Source: an uncultured Bacteroidales bacterium
Lineage (GTDB): Bacteria > Bacteroidota > Bacteroidia > Bacteroidales > Muribaculaceae
DNA length: 64,000 nucleotides
Direction: 5' to 3'
Assembly (NCBI GenBank): GCA_902777835.1
Contig: CACYVC010000003.1
Span: forward strand, 40,452-104,451
The stretch's first letter is position 1; each line of letters begins with the position of its first letter. Positions 41,566 to 51,081 of this stretch are shown in pieces. The translations under genes were made by a program, and so were the position numbers. The notes below the pieces were generated by a model that was not told where the DNA came from, did not search any database, and was given only the letters and a program-made list of their open reading frames with translations.

Positions 41566-44316
41566 TTAGAATCTCACTCCCACGTTAAAGTACAGGCGGA
41601 AACCTTGTGCGTAGTAGTACTTATTGGGGAATTTGGCTGTGGTGTAGTTCTTGTAGTCGAAACGACCTTGCTGATAACCACCAGTCTGGATGTTGGTGTT
41701 GTTGAGCAGGTTGTTGAGACTCAAGTTGAGGTTGAGCGACGATGAGCGGGTGAGGTAAATCACCTTGCCGATACTCATGTTGATAATCAATGCCTCGTTA
41801 AGTTTCTCCTGCTTGCCAATGTCCTGCATCATCTGGATGAGTTCCTGCTCGCTGTTAGCCACAGTATAAAGCTCAGGGAGCACCTCGTGGCGAATTGGCG
41901 AGAGGTCAACATAAGAGCGATTCATCCACACTCCGTTGATTTCGAAGAACCACATGTTAGGAGCGCTCCAGTTAATGCCAATGCTATAGGCCTCTTGAGG
42001 AGTGCCGCTCACGTAATAGTTCTTGAGGTAAACGGTCTGGGTCACATCAGCCACCGAACCGTTCTCAAAACTACGAGTTCCGAGAGGACGATTCTTATAC
42101 TGATAACGAGCAATTGTTGCTGCGGCATTAAGGGTGAGCGATGGAGTAATCTTGTAGGCAGCGCCTATTTCCACACCCTTGTGCTCCTTCTGCACACCTG
42201 TGAGCGCATAGTTCACGAAGGTGCTGTTGTAGTCGTCATAGAACGAAGTTCTTTCGGTCATATCCCAGAACTCGGTCCAGAAACCGGTAATCGAGCCCAT
42301 AAAGCGGCGGTAGTTCCACACATAACCTATGTCGCCCGAGAGAATGCGCGCGCTCTTTAAGTCGGTAATCACGTCATCCTTGATGCGTGGCGAGATGTAG
42401 GCATTGTAGTATTCTGGAGCGCGGGTGCCGTAGTAGGCGTGCGCCTGGATGTTGTTGCGGCCATCAATTTTGTAGATGATACCAGCCTTGAAGGCATAAT
42501 TGATGAAGTTGTGGCTCTCGCCCTTGCCCAGAGAGTTCTCGGGAGCACGTCCGTTGCGCATCTTACCGTCGCGCTGGAAAGTGGTTGCACTCACCTGTGC
42601 GCCATAGTTGATGTCAAACTTGTTGAGATTTACCACGTTCTGCAACCACAGGCGTCCTGTGATTGAGTTGATATTGTAGTCATAACCGAAGCGGTCACCC
42701 TTATAGATGCGGCGGTTGGGGTTATCTACATCATTTTGCAGGATATCAGCATCGCCAGGGAAGTCGCGCTCTGCAAACTGGTCCACGTCGAGCCAGTAAC
42801 GTCCACCAAGCAAGTCTTTCATAGTCTTGTAGTAAGACGAGCGGCTATAGTTGGCGCTCACGCCACCTTGCAAGGTCAGCACCGGTGTGATGCGCATGTT
42901 GAGGTTGCTGCTGAGCATCCAGTTAAACTGATTACTGTGACGTTTCTCTACAACATAAGTTGAGCCCTTTTCCTCACCGCCTTGATCAAATTGATAGTTG
43001 TTGAGGTAGTTGACCTGATACATCTCGGTCCAGTTGAGCTGACGCTTCTCCTCCATAGTGAGCCACTCCCACTCAAAGAGGTCGGCAGTCTCAGGACTTG
43101 TAGTGCGGTAGTAAGAAGGCAGATAACGGTAGTAGTCGGGACGTGGGTCACGAGCGTTATACCAGTTCAAAGCGCTTGAGGCGTAGAACGACTTGTGAAA
43201 CGCCAAGCCTGTAATAAGCGAGGTTCCTGTCTTAGGTGTCCACACCCAGCTCAGGATAGCTGTTGGGTCAAAAGAGTCAACGACCTTAGCGTTGCGCTTC
43301 TTACCCTCTTGCCAACCCCAGTTCACATTGTAGAGATTGTTACCTGCAAGGTCGTAGGCCTCGTCGAAGGTTGCAGCGTTGCTGGCGCGCTTAGTAGGTG
43401 CACCAAACACGGTGAGCGATACCGAGTGTTGAGAGTTAAGCACTTTCTCCAGCGACAAGAAAGCACCCCAGCTATTGTAGAACGAGCCTGGGATGATGCC
43501 CTCACCAGCATAGCGTGCTATGGCGCTAAGAGTCATAGCCCAGCCGTGCTTATTGAGACCTGTGCTATAGGTAATCATTCCACGCCAGCGGTAGTTGCTG
43601 TTGGTGTAAGCCACACTTCCTCTGAAACCAGGAGCATAGTCCTTGGCATTAGTGAAAATGTTAGTGGCGCCACCAATATCACCAAAGCCAAAACTTACAG
43701 GCTCGGTAGCATATCCCACACTGCGGCTCTTGAAGGCTTGGTTCATACCGCCAATCATCGAGTAGTTGAACCTGCCACGCGCGGCATCATTGAAGTTGAT
43801 ACCGTTGATGTAGGTCTGGCTGTACTCGTTGTTGTAACCACGAATGCGGAAGCGCATCGTGCTGAAGTTGTAGTTGGTAGCCTTGTAGTAGGGGTTGTCG
43901 GTGGCTCCAGTGAGAGCCCCCACTTGCTGTGCATTACCTTCCTCGTCCTCGAGCATCGACTCGGTGAGAACAATATCGGCATTCTCCTCTTCCCTATCGG
44001 CAGATGCTGCCGAAGTGGGATCAATGACGATAATTCCTAGGTCGTCTATGCCATTGAGTAGTTCCACATTTCTGAACAGATCGCGATATCCGTAGCAGAA
44101 TATCAACATCCTGTCCGTTCCTGGCTTGGCATCGGTGATGATAAAGTCGCCATTAGGCCCTGTGATGGCACTGGAGCCCGCCTCATCGAGCACTACAGTG
44201 GCACCTACAACGGGCGCATGTGTCCTTGAATCGATCACCGTGCCTCGAAGCCCTGTCTGAGCCGCAACAGAGAGGCTCAAAAAGAGCGTTAGAAGCAATG
44301 TTAGTTTTAGTCTCAT
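41566..44316 (-). CDS. TonB-dependent outer membrane receptor
   Basis: 916 residues. Signal peptide MRLKLTLLLTLFLSLSVAA; N-terminal carboxypeptidase-regulatory-like domain (GLRGTVIDSRTHAPVVGATVVLDEAG); plug (about 110-240) with FRIRGYNNEYSQTYINGINFNDAARG; barrel to the C-terminal YNVGVRF-like end (LYFNVGVRF). Imports a ligand bound at the surface using TonB energy. Pairs with the DUF5689 lipoprotein 48 bases downstream. It has a -7 box at 44420. Confidence 0.92.
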   Translation of the reverse strand: MRLKLTLLLTLFLSLSVAAQTGLRGTVIDSRTHAPVVGATVVLDEAGSSAITGPNGDFIITDAKPGTDRMLIFCYGYRDLFRNVELLNGIDDLGIIVIDPTSAASADREEENADIVLTESMLEDEEGNAQQVGALTGATDNPYYKATNYNFSTMRFRIRGYNNEYSQTYINGINFNDAARGRFNYSMIGGMNQAFKSRSVGYATEPVSFGFGDIGGATNIFTNAKDYAPGFRGSVAYTNSNYRWRGMITYSTGLNKHGWAMTLSAIARYAGEGIIPGSFYNSWGAFLSLEKVLNSQHSVSLTVFGAPTKRASNAATFDEAYDLAGNNLYNVNWGWQEGKKRNAKVVDSFDPTAILSWVWTPKTGTSLITGLAFHKSFYASSALNWYNARDPRPDYYRYLPSYYRTTSPETADLFEWEWLTMEEKRQLNWTEMYQVNYLNNYQFDQGGEEKGSTYVVEKRHSNQFNWMLSSNLNMRITPVLTLQGGVSANYSRSSYYKTMKDLLGGRYWLDVDQFAERDFPGDADILQNDVDNPNRRIYKGDRFGYDYNINSITGRLWLQNVVNLNKFDINYGAQVSATTFQRDGKMRNGRAPENSLGKGESHNFINYAFKAGIIYKIDGRNNIQAHAYYGTRAPEYYNAYISPRIKDDVITDLKSARILSGDIGYVWNYRRFMGSITGFWTEFWDMTERTSFYDDYNSTFVNYALTGVQKEHKGVEIGAAYKITPSLTLNAAATIARYQYKNRPLGTRSFENGSVADVTQTVYLKNYYVSGTPQEAYSIGINWSAPNMWFFEINGVWMNRSYVDLSPIRHEVLPELYTVANSEQELIQMMQDIGKQEKLNEALIINMSIGKVIYLTRSSSLNLNLSLNNLLNNTNIQTGGYQQGRFDYKNYTTAKFPNKYYYAQGFRLYFNVGVRF

Positions 44317-44419
44317 AAAAAGTATTTTAATTAATGATGTTTATGTTTCAGTTTAACACGCTTAACCTAAAAAAAGTTAATTAGACAAAGCATTTATAGC
44401 ACATTCGGCATTAAGTTTT

Positions 44420-44427
44420 CAAAGATA
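44420..44427 (-). promoter_or_regulatory. Promoter -7 box for the TonB receptor operon
   Basis: TATCTTTG on the minus strand, exact match, giving a leader of about 95 bases. Confidence 0.6.
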
Positions 44428-44616
44428 CAACTTTTTTAGAGATTAAAGCATAAAAATAGAAATATTTTTATTGCTCCGACGAAACTTTTTGAAACAAACG
44501 GCGATTTGAGCAATCTCACTTTTTCCAAATTATGCGGCAATCAAACAGGGATTTTCTTGCTGGAATAAGACAACGTTTCTAAGTAGAGGAGATTCCCCCA
44601 TCTCACAAAATATAGA

Positions 44617-44652
44617 AAAGCGGTTGGGTCACCTAATTGTAAACCAACCGCT
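44617..44652 (-). terminator. Terminator after the 44683 lipoprotein gene
   Basis: AGCGGTTGG pairs with CCAACCGCT and runs into TTTT on the minus strand. The stem is nearly the same as that at 54348. Confidence 0.8.
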
Positions 44653-44682
44653 ATAGCTCTTAAAAGACGATAACTAAAAGTG

Positions 44683-45120
44683 TTACTCAATTATCGGCTT
44701 GCTACTCTCTTTCTTAAATCGTGCGAGTTCTTCTTTGGTATCTGTCTTATACCAAATCATTTCGGATTTCTTTATTTGTACATCATACTCACCATACACT
44801 TTGCTTTTTCCGTCTCGCACCTTGCCAGTATATATGTTCATGTGTCCAGTTTCGCCAACTCTATAATTGAGATCAGTTATCTTCCATCCCTCATCGGGCC
44901 AGTTAGAAACATACTCTTCAATCCGACCGGAATAAGAGGTTTCGGGATAAAAAGTGTAATACACTATGTCAACATCCATTATTTGAATGTTGCGAACTTT
45001 TGACCAAGTTCCCTCAAGTTTTCTTGAGTCAAAACTCTTGACATCATCTTCACCGCATGATGTTATGGCGAGAAGTGTGATTGATAAAAAGATGAAACTA
45101 AGACACTTAAACTTTTTCAT
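44683..45120 (-). CDS. Hypothetical lipoprotein
   Basis: 145 residues; signal and lipobox (LLAITSC, Cys near 21). After it: RKLEGTWSKVRN at about 33, then short strands with aromatic residues (YTFYPETSYSG, WKITDLNYRVG) and a charged end. The LEGTW opening resembles lipocalin-like Bacteroidota lipoproteins, but the match is weak. Its -7 box (TACATTTG on minus, 45169-45176) and terminator suggest a single-gene unit. Confidence 0.7.
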   Translation of the reverse strand: MKKFKCLSFIFLSITLLAITSCGEDDVKSFDSRKLEGTWSKVRNIQIMDVDIVYYTFYPETSYSGRIEEYVSNWPDEGWKITDLNYRVGETGHMNIYTGKVRDGKSKVYGEYDVQIKKSEMIWYKTDTKEELARFKKESSKPIIE

Positions 45121-45230
45121 TGTTAAAATGTTTATTTGTGCTATAATTTACTTCTAATATTTAGAACGCAAATGTAGCAATAAAGTTGAAACAAACATCA
45201 CATATTTAACTATTATTATATTCAGTAGGA

Positions 45231-45329
45231 CTATTTTCTCTTGGATTTCGGACTTTTATTGTTCATCAGCCTTTGGTAGTCGTCTTGGGCTTGCTTGACA
45301 CCGAGATTACGGGTAGTGATGACAATTGT
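45231..45329 (-). pseudogene. Possible C-terminal remnant of an unidentified gene
   Basis: On the minus strand an open stretch of 32 codons runs from after a TGA to a TAG: NLGVKQAQDDYQRLMNN, then KSPKSKRK. It has protein-like amino acid content and a basic end, but no start codon or upstream body. It may be a decayed tail of an older gene. Confidence 0.3.
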
Positions 45330-45418
45330 TCACTTGTTATACTTTTGTCAATAATGTTAATTGTAAACCAATCGCTTTAAAGCATTTATATGTTACCTAA
45401 TCAAAGAAACATCAGCAA

Positions 45419-46273
45419 TCACTTTATCGACTTCTTGCCTTGTTCTATCACTATGCCGTGATACTCATTGGTAACGGGTTGTCCCTGCAGGTTGTAGGTG
45501 CGCGATGACTTAGAAGCCTTGTCAACAGCAATTGCACTCACACCCGACTGGCCTTGCGTTTTCTCAATGTATTCGGCTTGCGCCTTCTTCATCTGAGCGA
45601 TGAAGGCCTCACTACCTTGAAGAGCGCAGAAACCTATGCTCGCGGCTGCGCGGCTGTTGTCCACATCGCTCTGCCAGTGAGCTCCCACAATCACGCGGCT
45701 ATCGCAGTATTCCCAGCCTCGCCTATAAATTGCATCGGCACACTGTGGGGCGATTTGTGCCAGCAGCAGAGAGATGCCCCATCCACGCAGGCTATGTCCA
45801 CTAGGATAGCTTCCCTCACCTGCAAGTTCGGCCTCCTCATTTGAGGGCATTGAATCTTCATAGCGCTCAAATGGGCGCTGACGCTTGTAGAATTCCTTGG
45901 TTTCTTTGCGCATAGGGTCGGTGGTTGCAAGGCTGGTTTCCAGCAGTGTCCAAATTTCAGGAGTGTTGGCCTCTGTAATCTCCAGACCGAAAGCGTCTTG
46001 CCACAGCGCATATAGCTTGGCGTGGTCATTCCACTCGGCATCGGCTATTGCTTGAGCCACGCGTTCGGGATCCTGACGCTGAATCTTGCCCCAACCATAA
46101 CGCACTACATCATTGGCAAACTCCGGGCTATCGAAAGCCGGTGGCGGGGGCATGATGTTGATAAGTTTGGGAAGTTGGTCTAACTGAAAATAAGGTTGCA
46201 CAGCATTGTCCTGTGCATTGATTGCCATCGCGACCATCACGATAGCAATCACCATCAAACTTGTTTTTTTCAT
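45419..46273 (-). CDS. Secreted class A-type acid phosphatase (PAP2 superfamily) with sorting tail
   Basis: 284 residues. Signal peptide MKKTSLMVIAIVMVAMAINAQ. Full PAP2 motif set: KEFYKRQRP, GSYPSGHSLRG, SRVIVGAHWQSD, as in class A bacterial acid phosphatases. The C-terminal 40 residues (SSRTYNLQGQPV...GIVIEQGKKSIK) resemble the sorting tail on the paralogs at 17321-21554. So probably an exported phosphomonoesterase. Its promoter and first codons are duplicated at 54194. Confidence 0.87.
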   Translation of the reverse strand: MKKTSLMVIAIVMVAMAINAQDNAVQPYFQLDQLPKLINIMPPPPAFDSPEFANDVVRYGWGKIQRQDPERVAQAIADAEWNDHAKLYALWQDAFGLEITEANTPEIWTLLETSLATTDPMRKETKEFYKRQRPFERYEDSMPSNEEAELAGEGSYPSGHSLRGWGISLLLAQIAPQCADAIYRRGWEYCDSRVIVGAHWQSDVDNSRAAASIGFCALQGSEAFIAQMKKAQAEYIEKTQGQSGVSAIAVDKASKSSRTYNLQGQPVTNEYHGIVIEQGKKSIK

Positions 46274-46319
46274 TTTGTTGTTATTTTAAAAATTTGGGTT
46301 AGTCTTTCCTTTGATACTG

Positions 46320-46327
46320 CAAAATTA
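46320..46327 (-). promoter_or_regulatory. Promoter -7 box for the acid phosphatase gene
   Basis: TAATTTTG on the minus strand, 46 bases before the start; copied at 54267-54274. Confidence 0.65.
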
Positions 46328-46514
46328 TAGAAAAAAAACAAAACCATGCAAAACAAAAAATTATCAATTAACCCAAATCGGTCATTAGGATTTGTCATAA
46401 CAGAATTTTGTTGAACAGATTGTAACAATGTCATTGAAAACATAGCGGGCTATGGCTAAATGACATTGGCAATAAGAAGCCAACAAAAAACTGTTATGGC
46501 ATAAATAGACCGCC

Positions 46515-46555
46515 ACAAAAAAGCGATTGGTTACACAAAGGTAATCAATCGCTTT
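46515..46555 (-). terminator. Terminator after the tandem lipoprotein genes
   Basis: AAAGCGATTG...TTAC and its complement around a six-base loop; T run on the minus strand. Confidence 0.85.
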
Positions 46556-46573
46556 AATTTAAGGTGTTAGATA

Positions 46574-47059
46574 TTATTCGTTGCCCACGTATTTCACTGT
46601 CTTTTGTCCCGAACGAATCTCATACTCACCTGCAGCCACCATCTTGATTGTCATGCTGAAGTGGCATTTGTAGGTGTCCTTATTGGTCTGGTCGAGTTTT
46701 TTCTGAACAGCGTCAAGCGCTCTTGACATTTCGGTGAAGCGCTGTTCGGCAACAGCATTTTGCTCCTTAATCTTTTGGTCCTTCTCGTCGGCCTTGAAGG
46801 AGATTTCCCAAACCTGTGGTTTGATGATTTCTTTCACCTCTTTATAGATTCCCTCGTAGAACTTGAATTCTGGGGTGTCATCATTGCCGGCAGCATAACC
46901 TCCAACGAAGGTGCCGTCTTGGACGGTGAAATCGCCCATCACGACGAATTTCTGCGTCATAGTGTTGCCGCCAGGTTCGTCACCGCCGCAAGCAGTTAGT
47001 ACCAAAGATGCGCTCATGCACACGAGCATGGACAACGCGATAAGAATACTTTTTTTCAT
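46574..47059 (-). CDS. Hypothetical lipoprotein, tandem copy B
   Basis: 161 residues, lipobox VLTAC (Cys near 24). Paralogous to copy A immediately upstream: shared EIIKPQVW-ISFKA, KIKEQN-AEQ-F, K-DKCHF/CNF-TI-MVA-GE and ending VKYVGNE/LKYQGNE. No named family recognised. Lies after a C10 peptidase; small proteins next to C10 peptidases are in some Bacteroides their inhibitors, so an inhibitor role is possible but not shown. Confidence 0.75.
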   Translation of the reverse strand: MKKSILIALSMLVCMSASLVLTACGGDEPGGNTMTQKFVVMGDFTVQDGTFVGGYAAGNDDTPEFKFYEGIYKEVKEIIKPQVWEISFKADEKDQKIKEQNAVAEQRFTEMSRALDAVQKKLDQTNKDTYKCHFSMTIKMVAAGEYEIRSGQKTVKYVGNE

Positions 47060-47093
47060 GTTTTGATGTTTTAGTATTCGTTATGGGTTGTGA

Positions 47094-47594
47094 TTACTCG
47101 TTGCCCTGATATTTCAATGTCATTTCTCCCTTACGAATATCTCCCTCGCCTGTGGCCACCATCTGGATGGTAATGTCGAAGTTGCATTTGTATTCGTCCT
47201 TGTTGACATTGTTGAGCTTGGTTTGAACAGCTTTAAGCGCATTAAACATAGCACTGAACTTCTGTTCGGCGATGTTGTTCTGCTCCTTAATCTTTTCGCT
47301 CTTTTCGCTGGCCTTGAAGGAGATCGTCCACACTTGTGGCTTGATGATTTCTTTCACCTCATCATAGATAGCCTTGTAGAGCGCGAATTCTTTTGTGTTG
47401 GGATCATTAAGGCCAGCTTCGCCATTAGCGTAGTTGCCGCTTTGGCTGGTGATCTCGCCTTTCACGACGAATTCCTGCGTCATGGTGATGTCCTTGATGG
47501 GGTCGTCATCATTACCGCCGCAAGCTGTTAATACCAAAGAGAAAGCGCTCATGCATACGAGCATAGATAGTGCAATTAAAAATTTTTTTTTCAT
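47094..47594 (-). CDS. Hypothetical lipoprotein, tandem copy A
   Basis: 166 residues, signal peptide and lipobox VLTAC (Cys near 25), then GGNDDDP, FVVKGEITSQSG, the shared core EIIKPQVWTISFKASEK and the end KGEMTLKYQGNE. Clear paralog of the 46574 gene, 34 bases upstream of it. It is 45 bases from the C10 peptidase stop, so likely cotranscribed with the peptidase. Confidence 0.75.
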   Translation of the reverse strand: MKKKFLIALSMLVCMSAFSLVLTACGGNDDDPIKDITMTQEFVVKGEITSQSGNYANGEAGLNDPNTKEFALYKAIYDEVKEIIKPQVWTISFKASEKSEKIKEQNNIAEQKFSAMFNALKAVQTKLNNVNKDEYKCNFDITIQMVATGEGDIRKGEMTLKYQGNE

Positions 47595-47639
47595 GCTTTT
47601 TGTTTGTGATTGTTATTAAAATAATTATTGATTTGTTGC

Positions 47640-50600
47640 TTAGCGTTTAATCACCTTTTTGCCGTTGTGAATATATAATCCAGGGGCAACAGGCTCATTG
47701 GGCAATCGACGTCCGTCAATAGTGTACCATGATGGGTCGGCATTGTCGGAGTTGACAGTGATTTCATCAATGCCTGTGTTGGTTCCTGGGTCGGGATCGG
47801 TGGGCATAGTGAGAATGTATTCTGTCGGGTATTCGTATAAGGGGTGTACGGTAGATGTCGCGTGCGCCAAGAGTGATGCTGCAGTCGTCAAGTAGGATCG
47901 GAAGGGGGGTGCCACAGCGTGCTGTGTGCGCACAAACTTGTTGCCTTGTTGCTCATACACGTTGTCGAGTTCATGATGCCAGGGCTTGCTGCTCAAAGAG
48001 ATAAAATCACTTATGCGGCTATCGGTCCACCTGAATTGTTCAGTCCATGATTTATTTAGTGTGAACTTGAACGTGTGCCCTACCATTGAAGGGTAAATGA
48101 AATAGAAGATTGCGATATTATTCCATTGTAAGTGGCTTATTGAAGGATCTAAGAAATTTTTAAACAGTACGATTGTATTTGGTTCAGCCACCCCATACAC
48201 TGAATAGGGGAAGAGGCGATTAGTCCAATCTTCACCAGTGGTAAGGTCGGTGATGCTCACCATATCGTCGTACACCATCCACAATACGGTCCATGTGTTA
48301 ACTTCTTCTTCGGTGAAAGTGCGGTAATAATTTAGATTACCCTCCTCCAAAATCATCAAATCATTGATAAGGAAGAAGTTGTGCCCATCGTAAATGTTGA
48401 CATCCTTGAAGCTGCGCCCCTCGTTGTCTAACACAATATTGTTGTCCAGACCACTGACGTTGGTTGGGGAGTCGACATAGTAAACGGTATTGGGGTTGCT
48501 GTTGGGCACCACTTCGGTAATATTAGAACCGATTGTGTAGAGTGCGTCATATCCTTCAGGCATCGTTACTTTGTTGCCCATAGGCAGAGTTAAGGTCTCG
48601 CCGTTGGGGGAAACAGCCACTGGTCCATCAACAATGTCGAAGTCGCCGAGTGTGGTGAAAATAGTGTTTAACAAGCGGTCGTTGTACCCCAGTTTGATTC
48701 GTACGCGATTGACGTTGGTAGGTATTTGTACCAAAACCTTCATGGTTGCTGTGCCTCCGATAGGGACCGACATACTACCTGGGGGTGTAACATAACTGCC
48801 GTAGACTTGAAATTCATTGTTGGGATTCACAACACTTACGACCAAGCTACTATAGAAAGGCTCAGTCCCCACATTAACCGATGAGATTTTGCCTGAAATG
48901 ATGTGAGCAGTCACTTTCATGTTTTCCATATCGATATTGGTGAGTGACACGTCGTAGTTTTCAAAGCGCGCATCGGTCTCCTCGCCTTCGCCATACACAC
49001 GGTGCATCAGCATGGGATCGGTATAGACGCGGTAAGGCCTGGTGGCGTCGAAATGATTATCGTTCTTCAGTCGGAATTCCACTTGTTGCGTTTCGCCAGC
49101 AGGAATAGCTGCACATTCTGTACATCTGAGGGCATTGTCTGACACCAAATACAAGAGGCCGTTAAATTCATCGGCAATATTCTTGACATCAAATGTGATG
49201 CGGGTTATCTTACCATCAACGATAGTGGGTTGTGGGTTGCTAAGTTCGAGGTCCTTGACCGGGAATGGTTGCAGGGTGATGTTGTCACCGTTCACTACCA
49301 TTTGGATATAGATATTGTCGTTGCCTTCGCATGGGTAGAGTCGGCCGGGAATGCTTTCGTGGGCATAGTAGCTTACCCACCGGTAGGTGCCGTTTGGAAG
49401 GTTGTTGGGAATGGGGACCATATAATTGAAGCAGCCATAGTCGGGGGCGATGGTGTTGAGAACCTTATCATCATATACATTGGGTTGGTATACTACTTCA
49501 CCTTGTGAGTCGATTAGCAGGGGCTTTGTTCCGGTGGCATCGTAAACTTTATAATATACTGTTTGCAAATGCATGGGAGGAAAGTTGCCGTTGGCGTCGC
49601 GCGTGATATTGGATTCGCTGAGCAGCAACTGTTGTGCAATCTGCACAAAGCCCGGATTTGGATCGGTAGAACCCTCGACAGGAGGCTGAATGCCAATTAC
49701 GGCGTCTTGATGTATCGACCAGCGATTGTTAGCACCGCCACCGCCAGTGCCAGTGCCTTCAGAGTCAAGAATCGAAAGTACAAAATATCCATCGCAATCA
49801 CCGTTCCATCCCCAGTTGATGTAATATTTTCCATTGCCGTCGTAGCCGTGGCACACAAAACTGTGGCCCGATCCCCATGAGGTCATGGCATTAAAAATTA
49901 TGGGGCGATTGTTGGCGAGTTCGTTATACATCTTCTCGTCCCACTGGTTGATTGTATAGTCGTCGCGGAACAAATAACGAATGCCCTTATCGTATTTGAA
50001 ACAGCCAACAAGCGCAGGCCTGATGTAACGGCTGTAGGTTCCCGACTGGTCTGGTTTATATTTCATGTCGACCGACGCGCCAGCAACTTGCATGAGATGC
50101 GCCACCGACGTTACCTGCGACTCGGGGTACTGACCGTCGCTGCTATAAGTGAGCTGCATGTTGTCCCAATCGAAAGCGGTGGGTTGAATGATGGCATTCT
50201 CGGGTGTGATATACCTCGGCGTGCTGTCTTGTGGCCACTTGTGGTAATACATCACCTGCGACATTGACGTGGCGATGCAACCTGTGGGACAATTATTGGG
50301 CGTGAGGTGGTTGTAGGGCCAATCTTGACCCCATTTGGTTTGCATCAGGGGCTGCACAGGGTCGTGGGTAGGCGCCTGCTTTGGCTTGATGTTATGCTCT
50401 TGCATATATGCGATTTGCTCGGCATAGCTTGCGAGCATGGTCTGCATGGCTGCAGGGATGGTAGCGGCATCGAGCGAGCCATTGAGAGAATAGGCGAGCA
50501 CATCGTTGATGCGGTCATCGCCAGCAACAATTACATATCCTCCACCTTGAGCGTTGAAGGCATAGACAAGGTCGTTGCCTGCATTGACCGACTCGGATGT

Positions 50601-50774
50601 AGGTCTCCACGAAGCGCGGTCCATTGTGCGAACTGCCCCACTTCCTTTCTTTTGTGTCATGAAAGCCATCGCCTTTGCCTTGGCCTGTTGCGGCGTCAGT
50701 GGCGCGGCTTGCGACGTGATTGTAAGAGCTAATGCTCCTAAAATCAGAATAAGTGTGAATTTAAGTTTTCTCAT
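47640..50774 (-). CDS. C10 family (streptopain-like) cysteine peptidase with sorting tail
   Basis: 1044 residues. Signal peptide (1-23); propeptide (about 24-140) with YVIVAGDDRINDVLAYS; catalytic domain with PTGCIATSMSQVMYYHKWP (Cys166) and GSGHSFVCHGYDG (His304) followed by YYINWGWNGDCDGYF; then about 650 residues of beta-sandwich repeats; C-terminal tail SWYTIDGRRLPNE...GLYIHNGKKVIKR of the type IX-like kind. A secreted, self-activated protease. Two small lipoprotein genes follow it. Confidence 0.93.
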   Translation of the reverse strand: MRKLKFTLILILGALALTITSQAAPLTPQQAKAKAMAFMTQKKGSGAVRTMDRASWRPTSESVNAGNDLVYAFNAQGGGYVIVAGDDRINDVLAYSLNGSLDAATIPAAMQTMLASYAEQIAYMQEHNIKPKQAPTHDPVQPLMQTKWGQDWPYNHLTPNNCPTGCIATSMSQVMYYHKWPQDSTPRYITPENAIIQPTAFDWDNMQLTYSSDGQYPESQVTSVAHLMQVAGASVDMKYKPDQSGTYSRYIRPALVGCFKYDKGIRYLFRDDYTINQWDEKMYNELANNRPIIFNAMTSWGSGHSFVCHGYDGNGKYYINWGWNGDCDGYFVLSILDSEGTGTGGGGANNRWSIHQDAVIGIQPPVEGSTDPNPGFVQIAQQLLLSESNITRDANGNFPPMHLQTVYYKVYDATGTKPLLIDSQGEVVYQPNVYDDKVLNTIAPDYGCFNYMVPIPNNLPNGTYRWVSYYAHESIPGRLYPCEGNDNIYIQMVVNGDNITLQPFPVKDLELSNPQPTIVDGKITRITFDVKNIADEFNGLLYLVSDNALRCTECAAIPAGETQQVEFRLKNDNHFDATRPYRVYTDPMLMHRVYGEGEETDARFENYDVSLTNIDMENMKVTAHIISGKISSVNVGTEPFYSSLVVSVVNPNNEFQVYGSYVTPPGSMSVPIGGTATMKVLVQIPTNVNRVRIKLGYNDRLLNTIFTTLGDFDIVDGPVAVSPNGETLTLPMGNKVTMPEGYDALYTIGSNITEVVPNSNPNTVYYVDSPTNVSGLDNNIVLDNEGRSFKDVNIYDGHNFFLINDLMILEEGNLNYYRTFTEEEVNTWTVLWMVYDDMVSITDLTTGEDWTNRLFPYSVYGVAEPNTIVLFKNFLDPSISHLQWNNIAIFYFIYPSMVGHTFKFTLNKSWTEQFRWTDSRISDFISLSSKPWHHELDNVYEQQGNKFVRTQHAVAPPFRSYLTTAASLLAHATSTVHPLYEYPTEYILTMPTDPDPGTNTGIDEITVNSDNADPSWYTIDGRRLPNEPVAPGLYIHNGKKVIKR

Positions 50775-50898
50775 TTTTTATGTTTATTACAATTTTATGC
50801 TAATAGTTTTGGTTGTCAAATTGATTGACAAATAGTGTCCACTCATGCACCCAAGAGCACTATGTCGTTGGATGCACCGTCACTGTTTGGGTTTTGAA

Positions 50899-51039
50899 GA
50901 GGGTGTGTCAAAACTCAGATTTAAATATAAACAACTGAATTATCTGAATTTTCTTATTTCTCAATGTCTTGACTGATAAGTTTCTGAAAATTTGCAAATT
51001 ATCAGATTAATCAGTTGTTTTTATTTTTTACACACCCTC
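50899..51039. repeat. MITE-like inverted-repeat element
   Basis: Ends are perfect: GAGGGTGTGT at left and ACACACCCTC at right. Inside, AAACAACTGA-TTATCTGA and its diverged complement make a long imperfect hairpin. 141 bases, non-coding, no clear target duplication. No transposase gene in the window has these ends. Confidence 0.7.
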
Positions 51040-51081
51040 GTCTTTAGTTTTGTCAGTGGCTTGACTGCGACGTCACATCAT

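Larger units (their letters stand above)
44317..44682. other. Intergenic region upstream of the TonB receptor gene
   Basis: Holds the -7 box for the TonB receptor (TATCTTTG on the minus strand, 44420-44427) and a terminator for the lipoprotein gene (44617-44652, minus). No other coding signal was seen. Confidence 0.6.
46274..46573. other. Intergenic region with acid phosphatase promoter and lipoprotein terminator
   Basis: Minus-strand -7 box TAATTTTG at 46320-46327 for the acid phosphatase gene; terminator for the lipoprotein gene at 46515-46555. Nothing else seen. Confidence 0.6.

Noticed and set aside
43195-44040. 281-codon plus-strand frame opposite the TonB receptor gene
   Set aside because: Antisense shadow; no start context and no known domain.
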